Source of the DNA: Limnochordaceae bacterium
Lineage (GTDB): Bacteria; Bacillota; Limnochordia; Limnochordales; Geochordaceae
Direction: 5' to 3'
Assembly: GCA_014896295.1 (NCBI GenBank)
Contig: JADBKR010000003.1
Location: 175,515 to 239,514 of the forward strand
Length of the DNA: 64,000 nt
Shown: positions 59,617-64,000 of the stretch, one piece after another
Position numbering within the stretch: the first letter of the stretch is position 1
Layout: every line of letters starts with the position of its first letter
Notes under the pieces: model-generated
The model's database searches: none
The model's input: the letters and a program-made list of their open reading frames with translations, nothing else
What the model was told of the DNA's origin: nothing
Program-made: the position numbers and the translations under genes

Positions 59617-59700
59617 ATGAGCGCCTTGGACGTGGCCCGCCCAACCTGCCCGGCACTTCAGCCCATCCCTCTGCGCTCTCGGGAGGTGAAGCGGCAATGA
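59617..59700 (+). CDS. Possible 27-residue coupled ORF
   Basis: An ATG at 59617 preceded by a GAGGGGGCGAAAAGG tract opens a 27-residue frame whose TGA overlaps the next ATG (ATGA at 59697-59700). The frame contains the GGGAGGTGAA Shine-Dalgarno of the next gene. It may be a translated leader peptide or a chance frame. Confidence 0.35.
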   Translation: MSALDVARPTCPALQPIPLRSREVKRQ

Positions 59701-60131
59701 TTCCAGCGCGGGCAGCCGTCTTCGTATCGCCGGATGGCGAGGTCCATTGGAACCCCGACTTGGCACGCCAAGATCACCCGACACTCGCGCGTTCCATCCT
59801 GGCGCGGCTGGAGCCGGACAAAGCCAAGGCGCATGATGGGGCGGTGCTCGAGGCCCTCATGGGGCGCGGCTGGGCGCGTGCGCGCCCGAGCGCCGGCTGC
59901 TGCTCTTACGCACTACCCCTGACGGATGCCCAGAAGCGCACGGTCGAAGAGCTGTTTCGCCGGTGGGGGCCGCCGAAAGTCACCTATGAGCACACCCCAA
60001 CCGGACGCTACGCCCAGGCGTACACATGGGAGCCCAAGCGCTGGGGTGGCGTTGCCCCACCCGCGACGGCAAGCTGCGGCCGAACCTCGACGGGCGAACT
60101 TCTACGACGACGCGATGCAACCGCGCCGTAG
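59697..60131 (+). CDS. Hypothetical element protein
   Basis: A 144-residue protein with GGGAGGTGAA 8 bases before the ATG. The first 110 residues look ordered (FVSPDGEVHWNPDLARQDHP, then a helical KRTVEELFRRWGPPKVTYEH), and the last 25 are basic and low-complexity. No family recognised. Confidence 0.55.
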   Translation: MIPARAAVFVSPDGEVHWNPDLARQDHPTLARSILARLEPDKAKAHDGAVLEALMGRGWARARPSAGCCSYALPLTDAQKRTVEELFRRWGPPKVTYEHTPTGRYAQAYTWEPKRWGGVAPPATASCGRTSTGELLRRRDATAP

Positions 60132-60164
60132 CTCTGCGCGAGGCCGTGATGCTAGTCGTGCCAC

Positions 60165-60290
60165 ATGACGCTGCCGCCTAGCGGGCTGCGGGCTGCGTGG
60201 GGGCGCGACGGCGAAGTCTGGCCTCAGCCGATCCGCGCCCTCGTTGAAGGCGGAGCCGACCCCTGTGGGCCAGCGGGACGCGCTGCCTAG
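60165..60290 (+). CDS. Possible 41-residue element protein
   Basis: A 41-residue ORF ending 17 bases before the sigma-like gene, with a natural-looking composition (WGRDGEVWPQPIRALVEGG). No clear Shine-Dalgarno is seen, so support is modest. Confidence 0.35.
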   Translation: MTLPPSGLRAAWGRDGEVWPQPIRALVEGGADPCGPAGRAA

Positions 60291-60306
60291 GGATAATCCC
60301 TTCACC

Positions 60307-60843
60307 ATGCCCGACGAGGAGGCCCGGCGTATCGAGGCGCTCATCTACCGGCTGCTCCGGCTCGACGCCGCCATTCGCCGGCTGCCCGAGCGGGAGCGGG
60401 CGATCGTCGAGCTGCGCTTCGCGGAGCGGGCCAGGTGGAGCCAGATCGAGCGCCGGCTCGGCCTGACCCCACACCTGCGCGTCGCTCTGTGGGACGGGGT
60501 GCTGTGGCGCCTGGCGCTGGCCCTCGGCCTTCTGGACGACGCCGCCGAGCCGCCCGCCGCCGACGCACCTGCGGCGCCCGTTGAGGAGGAGAAGGCGGCG
60601 AGTGCGTGGGAGCCGTGGCACGCTTTCGAGGCCACGGTGGACTTTCTCTCTGGCTTCCTCACGGCGTGGACACGCCCGCCGAGCTGCTCCATCTGTGGCC
60701 GCCTCGTCATGGCCGGCGATGACGTGAAGTGGGTCGGCGAGGCCCCTGACGGTCTCGCCCACCTTCGGTGCGCGGCGGGGGTGAGGGGCTCTCATGCCGC
60801 CTTGCCGCCAGCAGCCCAGGAAACGGGCGTTCTGGCCGCGTAA
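60307..60843 (+). CDS. Sigma-70 region 4-like phage late regulator with C-terminal zinc motif
   Basis: A 178-residue protein. Residues 5-75 look like a sigma region 4/RinA-ArpU type helix-turn-helix (LYRLLRLDAAIRRLPERERAIVELRF... then WSQIERRLGLTPHLRVALWD, shown in parts), the usual last gene of an early operon controlling late phage genes. The C-terminal part has CSIC and HLRC forming a C-x2-C...H-x2-C zinc pattern. ATG 60307 is assumed; a TTG at 60244 would add 21 residues. Neither start has a strong Shine-Dalgarno. Confidence 0.6.
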   Translation: MPDEEARRIEALIYRLLRLDAAIRRLPERERAIVELRFAERARWSQIERRLGLTPHLRVALWDGVLWRLALALGLLDDAAEPPAADAPAAPVEEEKAASAWEPWHAFEATVDFLSGFLTAWTRPPSCSICGRLVMAGDDVKWVGEAPDGLAHLRCAAGVRGSHAALPPAAQETGVLAA

Positions 60844-61263
60844 ATGGTCGGGGTATAGGGGCATGCTACCCGCCCGCCCAACGCGGCTCCTGGGGGTCGG
60901 CGGAGGGGGTGGGTCAAGCCGGGGGATGAAGAGCGGGGGTTCAAGGCGCTGGCTGCGAAGGTGGGGTTACATCGCGAAACCGTTATGGCTATCTGGAAGG
61001 CGCTGGGTGTCGAAAATCAACACGCCCCCGCAAAAGCCCGCCAGGACGGCAGCCAGTCGTTCTCCACGGCTCTCCGTCCAGGATGTGGCTTGAGACGCCC
61101 CGCAAAACCCCGTCTCTGGGCCGCGTTTGCCGAGCCGGACGACTTTCTACCCTACCCCGACTCCAAACGGGACCCCTAGGGCCGTTTCGGCGTGCCCAGG
61201 TGCTGCCATCCGGTAGGACGCCCTGCTGTTTTCGGCGAACCCTGTGCCGGGAGGCTTAGTGCG
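60844..61263 (+). other. Gap with an open frame lacking a good start
   Basis: In this 420-base stretch one plus-strand frame is open from 60859 to the TAG at 61179 and reads naturally from about 60913 as VKPGDEERGFKALAAKVGLH followed by RETVMAIWKALGVEN, an HTH-like segment. The first usable start is the GTG at 60961, without a Shine-Dalgarno. It is probably the rest of a broken gene. Nothing else is seen. Confidence 0.45.
60961..61179 (+). pseudogene. HTH-like ORF, probably 5'-truncated
   Basis: A 72-residue reading from GTG 60961: the N-terminal 20 residues resemble the recognition helix of a helix-turn-helix, and the C-terminal part is Pro/Arg-rich (RPAKPRLWAAFAEPDDFLPY). Homology-like sequence extends upstream of the GTG without any start, which suggests a truncated or frame-damaged gene. 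Low confidence. Confidence 0.35.
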
Positions 61264-61458
61264 GTGAAACTACTGCGAACCCGTGAGGTGGCGGAACGAG
61301 CCAGCGTGTCCCTGGTGGCTGTTCTGCACTGGGTGCGAGCCGGCAAGCTGCACCCCGTCCTGCCTGTGGTGCGGGGCCAATCCATGCTCTTCGACGCCCG
61401 CGAGGTGGAGGCGTTCCTGCGAAGCCGGGAGGAAAAGCGTGCCCGCCGTCGAACTTAG
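61264..61458 (+). CDS. Small MerR/excisionase-like DNA-binding protein
   Basis: A 64-residue protein with the winged-helix pattern LLRTREVAERASVSLVAVLHWVRAGKLHP, then QSMLFDAREVEAFLRSREE, the same architecture as the excisionase-like protein at 47633. GGGAGG lies about 10 bases before GTG 61264. The stop lies inside the palindrome at 61452-61471, so it may act on its own neighbourhood. Confidence 0.7.
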   Translation: MKLLRTREVAERASVSLVAVLHWVRAGKLHPVLPVVRGQSMLFDAREVEAFLRSREEKRARRRT

Positions 61459-61471
61459 TACGCACTAAGTT
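61452..61471. promoter_or_regulatory. Perfect palindrome AACTTAGT-ACGC-ACTAAGTT
   Basis: 8-base perfect arms with a 4-base spacer, markedly AT-rich for this region. It overlaps the stop of the MerR-like gene and lies 20 bases before the ATG at 61491, an arrangement typical of an operator. Confidence 0.6.
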
Positions 61472-61490
61472 AGATGGGGGGAATGGCCCG

Positions 61491-61904
61491 ATGGCTTTGG
61501 CCGAAGGGGTTCGGCAGGAACAGCCCGCCAGGTTCTATGACGCTGCAGCGAGCTTCATGGAGGCCGTGGAGAGGGCCCACCGGGAGCTAGCTGAGGAGAT
61601 CCTGCACCGCACCATGTTCGAGCTGGACTGCCTGACCATGCTGGCCCACGAAGTGGTCGAGCACACGCTTTTGCCCCGCATCGACGACCTGGATCATGGC
61701 CGGTGGGAGCCGGAAAGCGTCGCCGAAGTGGCGGCCGGCGCGGCAGAGGCGTGGGGCATGGAGCTGCTGACCGAGCATGGGGACGACGAGCGGCTGAAAG
61801 AGCTGCTGTGCCGCCACAACATGCCGCCCGAGGCCGCTGGCCGCTACTACAAACTGGCCCGCCGACTGACCGAGCGGGCGCGCGAGCTGGTGAGCGAGTC
61901 GTGA
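61491..61904 (+). CDS. Hypothetical element protein
   Basis: A 137-residue, acidic, helical protein (FYDAAASFMEAVERAHRELA and MLAHEVVEHTLLPRIDDLD). ATG 61491 follows a GGGGGGAATGG tract. Its stop overlaps the next GTG (GTGA). No family recognised. Confidence 0.6.
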   Translation: MALAEGVRQEQPARFYDAAASFMEAVERAHRELAEEILHRTMFELDCLTMLAHEVVEHTLLPRIDDLDHGRWEPESVAEVAAGAAEAWGMELLTEHGDDERLKELLCRHNMPPEAAGRYYKLARRLTERARELVSES

Positions 61905-62128
61905 GAGTGAGGAGCATCGGCTCCTGCCTGGTCTGCGGCAAACCTTTCACTCGCAGGCGCCGCCTCCAGATCTACTGCTCGACGCGTTGCTGGCTGGAGG
62001 AGCGGCGACGGCAGCGGGAGGTGGAGCGGAGGCAGCAGGCAGGGCGTTCTCATGCCAGCGGGGACAAGCAAGGGCCCGCAACCTCAGAGCAGGCCGGGCT
62101 CTTCGGCGCGCCCGAGTGCAACCACTGA
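61901..62128 (+). CDS. Small zinc-finger protein (CxxC...CxxxC)
   Basis: A 75-residue protein: CLVCGKPF and YCSTRCW give a C-x2-C...C-x3-C knuckle like those of FCS/MYM-type fingers in short phage proteins, followed by a basic helix (EERRRQREVERRQQ). GTG 61901 overlaps the previous stop. The C-terminal 25 residues are low-complexity and include the first TGCAACC repeat. Confidence 0.6.
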   Translation: MRVRSIGSCLVCGKPFTRRRRLQIYCSTRCWLEERRRQREVERRQQAGRSHASGDKQGPATSEQAGLFGAPECNH

Positions 62129-62212
62129 AACCGCAGGGGGCGCGGCGAAAAGCCCGTCGCGACGGTCTTTGGGGTGCAACCGCTCGGTGCAACCAAGCGC
62201 AACCGTGCAACC
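62116..62212 (+). repeat. GTGCAACC repeats
   Basis: GTGCAACC occurs at 62116-62123, 62174-62181, 62187-62194 and 62205-62212, and GCGCAACC at 62197-62204. The last four are nearly tandem, with spacings of 13, 10 and 8 bases. They lie in the 273-base gap between the zinc-finger gene and the RHH regulator, which holds no other gene. Confidence 0.65.
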
Positions 62213-62349
62213 AGGACACAGGGCCTAGGGGGAAGTGGCCCATGCGGCTTCGGGGGTGGCTTTACCGCAGGCTGAGGTCATCGGCGACCGCTTCGGGCAG
62301 CCCCTCGACGAGGGCCTGACCGGCCCTTCCCCTTTTTCGCGCTCGGAGC

Positions 62350-62387
62350 TTGACACCCGGACCGCTAGCATGCTAACATGCTAGCGG
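62350..62387 (+). promoter_or_regulatory. Promoter overlapped by an 11-base-arm palindromic operator
   Basis: TTGACA at 62350-62355 and TGC-TAACAT (extended -10) at 62371-62379, with an 18-base spacer, form a promoter. A perfect inverted repeat, CCGCTAGCATG (62362-62372), CTAA, CATGCTAGCGG (62377-62387), covers the spacer, the -10 and the start region. A repressor bound here would block the promoter directly; the following RHH-like regulator is the obvious candidate. Confidence 0.78.
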
Positions 62388-62401
62388 AGGGAGGGAACCC
62401 G

Positions 62402-62875
62402 ATGCTGGCGACGGCGAAGCGGGGGAAGGTAGCGACCCTGGTCCGCATGCCCAAAGAGCTCTTCGAGGCGGTGCGGGAGCGGGCATTCCGGGAGCGGCGC
62501 AGCATCAACGCCCTGCTCGTGGAGGCCACGAGCCGGTACATGGAGCAGGAGCGGCCGGCACCCACCCCGGACCTCAAGGCCCGCATCCTGGCGGCCATCG
62601 CCGCCATCAACCGGCAGGTCCGGCGGTTCGGGTTGGTGACGCTGCCGGAACTCCGGGCGGCCCTGGAGGACGTCGACCGGGCGACGCTGGACGCCGCACT
62701 GCTCGAGCTTGGCGCCGAGCGGCAGGTGCAACTTGTGCCCCACGACCACGTCGCGACCCTCAGCCCCGAAGAGCGGGCAGCGTGCGTGCGGGATCCGCTT
62801 GGGCAGTGGCTGTTTTGGGTGCGGCAAATCGAGGACCACGCGGGGAAGGGAGGCTCCGAGGGTGGCAGCCGTTGA
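62402..62875 (+). CDS. Ribbon-helix-helix-like regulator before the integrase
   Basis: A 157-residue protein. Residues 8-50 (KVATLVRMPKELFEAVRERA, then FRERRSINALLVEATSRYME) have the Arc/CopG-like strand-helix-helix pattern. The rest looks like a second winged-helix-like region (RFGLVTLPELRAALEDVDRA). ATG 62402 is chosen for GGAGGGAGGG at 62387-62396; ATG 62378 lies inside the operator. It probably represses its own promoter and that of the integrase, whose start it overlaps by 14 bases. Confidence 0.68.
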   Translation: MLATAKRGKVATLVRMPKELFEAVRERAFRERRSINALLVEATSRYMEQERPAPTPDLKARILAAIAAINRQVRRFGLVTLPELRAALEDVDRATLDAALLELGAERQVQLVPHDHVATLSPEERAACVRDPLGQWLFWVRQIEDHAGKGGSEGGSR

Positions 62876-64000
62876 AAAGGTCGAGACGGGCATTTACAGG
62901 CGGGGCAACAGCTACCTCGTTCCGGTTTACGCCGGGCGGGACCCCCTGACGGGCAAGCAGCGCTACCGGTACGCCACCGCCAAGAGCCTTGAAGAGGCCC
63001 GCCGGCTGCGCCGCCAGCTACAGGCCGAGGTGGACAAGGCGGGCCACGTGCCCCCGCAGTCCATGATCTTCGGGGACTTCCTCACGAAGAAGTTCATCCC
63101 GGAGCACGTGGCCACGCGACGACTGCGCACCCAAAAGGGCTACGGGGATATCATCGCAAACCATCTGGTGCCAGCGCTCGGCAAGGTGCGGCTCGACAGG
63201 CTGACCCGGGAGCACCTCGTCGCGTACTTCCGGGCGAAGCGGGAGGCCTCGAAGAAGGACGGCTCCCGGGCTCTTTCGGAGCGCACCCTGCTCCATCACT
63301 ACCGGCTCATCCACAAGGCCCTGAATTGCGCCGTTGAGTGGGGCTACGTCGGGCGCAACGTGTGCGATCAGGTGCCACCCCCGAGGCCCGAGCGCTATCG
63401 GGCCAACACCCTGACGGCCGAGCAGGCCGACAAGCTACTGGAGTACCTGAAGGAGAAAGGGCACCGCCACTACGCCCTCATCGCCACGGCGCTCGGCACC
63501 GGGGCCCGCATCTCGGAAATCCTGGCGCTACAGTGGCAAGACGTCGACCCGATCCACGGGGTCATCACCATCCGGCGCTCGCTGGAGAGCCAAGGCGATA
63601 AAACGCCCCGCTTCGGGTCGACGAAGAACGGAGAGGGCCGGGCTATCGCGATGGCCGACTTCGTGCGGGAGGCGCTGGTCGACCGCTGGACCGAGTATCT
63701 GCGGGAGAAGGACGCCTTCGCCCAGGACTATCGGGACTTCGGCCTCGTCTTCTGCAAGGAGAACGGCGAGCCCTACGACCAGCGGTACATCACGCACATG
63801 TTCGCCAAGGCGCTGAAGGACGCCAAGCTGCCGCACGTCCGCTTCCACGACCTGCGCCACACGGTGGCGACGCTGCTGCTGAAGCGCAACGTCCACCCGA
63901 AGGTGGTGCAGGAGATCCTCGGGCACAGCACCATCCAGGTGACGCTCGACATCTACTCCCACGTGGTGCCCGGCCTGAACAAGACAGCGGCCCAGGAGCT
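62862..64000 (+). CDS. Tyrosine recombinase (integrase), cut by the window end
   Basis: At least 379 residues with no stop before 64000. It starts with an Arm-binding region (VETGIYRRGNSYLVPVYAG), then a SAM-like core-binding domain (GKVRLDRLTREHLVAYFRAK), and a catalytic domain with the tyrosine-recombinase residues R216 (GTGARISEIL), H329 and R332 (HDLRH), H355 (LGHSTIQ) and Y365 (LDIYSHV). Length suggests that only a few residues are missing. It integrates and, with an excisionase, excises the element at tRNA-Trp. GTG 62862 overlaps the RHH gene. Confidence 0.93.
   Translation, partial: MAAVEKVETGIYRRGNSYLVPVYAGRDPLTGKQRYRYATAKSLEEARRLRRQLQAEVDKAGHVPPQSMIFGDFLTKKFIPEHVATRRLRTQKGYGDIIANHLVPALGKVRLDRLTREHLVAYFRAKREASKKDGSRALSERTLLHHYRLIHKALNCAVEWGYVGRNVCDQVPPPRPERYRANTLTAEQADKLLEYLKEKGHRHYALIATALGTGARISEILALQWQDVDPIHGVITIRRSLESQGDKTPRFGSTKNGEGRAIAMADFVREALVDRWTEYLREKDAFAQDYRDFGLVFCKENGEPYDQRYITHMFAKALKDAKLPHVRFHDLRHTVATLLLKRNVHPKVVQEILGHSTIQVTLDIYSHVVPGLNKTAAQE

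Larger units (their letters stand above)
46438..64000. mobile_element. Integrated element in tRNA-Trp (left part; right end beyond window)
   Basis: The left boundary is the 3' half of a tRNA-Trp gene on the minus strand. The right side ends the window inside a tyrosine recombinase. Contents are phage-like: regulators, an excisionase-like protein, a Toprim/DUF927 primase-helicase, iteron-like repeats, a probable tail chaperone, a tape measure protein, a sigma-like regulator and numerous short ORFs. No terminase, portal, capsid, lysis or tail-fibre gene was found. Minimum length is 17.5 kb. The intact tRNA-Trp and right attachment site should lie just right of base 64000, since the tRNA 5' half must be on that side. 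Confidence 0.85.

Overview
The window reads as the chromosome of a GC-rich, aerobic, endospore-forming member of the Bacillota. Gene order (recX-rny-ymdB; spoVAC-AD-AE-AF; lysA; scpA-scpB-ytfJ; cmk-plsC-rpsA-spoIIP-YIEGIA-der-spoIVA-hup) is that of clostridia-like Firmicutes. The high GC, the frequent GTG/TTG starts and an aa3-type oxidase point to a Limnochordia/Symbiobacteria-like lineage; the exact taxon is inference.

Bases 1-46400 are core chromosome, almost all on the plus strand and tightly packed with ATGA/GTGA stop-start overlaps. In order they hold: a recombination/RNA-turnover block (recX, rny, ymdB, dodecin); the spoVA spore-channel operon; lysA; a chromosome-segregation operon (M50 protease, scpA, scpB, ytfJ); a K+ transporter; rluB; an aromatic operon led by a HutP-like gene (aroH-aroF-tyrA-aroA) running into cmk and plsC; rpsA; a sporulation block (DUF1614-SpoIIP fusion, YIEGIA and its capping subunit, DUF3189, der, spoIVA) and hup; the threonine/aspartate operon hom-thrC-thrB-lysC; a tRNA-Pro(GGG) gene on the minus strand; acyP, a uracil-DNA glycosylase and a fusA paralogue; and a cytochrome c oxidase operon (coxB-A-C-C-D) with a putative glycosidase and a DUF420 protein.

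Eight of these conserved genes (spoVAD, scpB, aroA, rpsA, the YIEGIA gene, lysC, fusA, coxB) change reading frame once, seven of them by the equivalent of one extra base. Protein homology continues cleanly in the new frame. This looks like sequencing or assembly indels rather than gene death, and these genes are annotated here as single interrupted CDSs.

From 46438 to beyond the right edge lies an integrated mobile element. Its left boundary is the 3' half of a tRNA-Trp gene (minus strand, CCA encoded) whose 5' half is missing; a tyrosine recombinase runs off the window at 62862-64000. Between them are a MerR-like regulator, an excisionase-like protein, a large Toprim/DUF927 primase-helicase, two clusters of short iteron-like repeats, a coiled-coil protein, a probable tail chaperone, a 1369-residue tape measure protein, a RecA/KaiC-like P-loop protein, a sigma-like late regulator and many small phage-type proteins. 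No terminase, portal or capsid gene is seen. The element is therefore a decayed siphophage, a split prophage, or a satellite-like element keeping a replication module and a tail-length module. Several repeated palindromes suggest element-specific operators.
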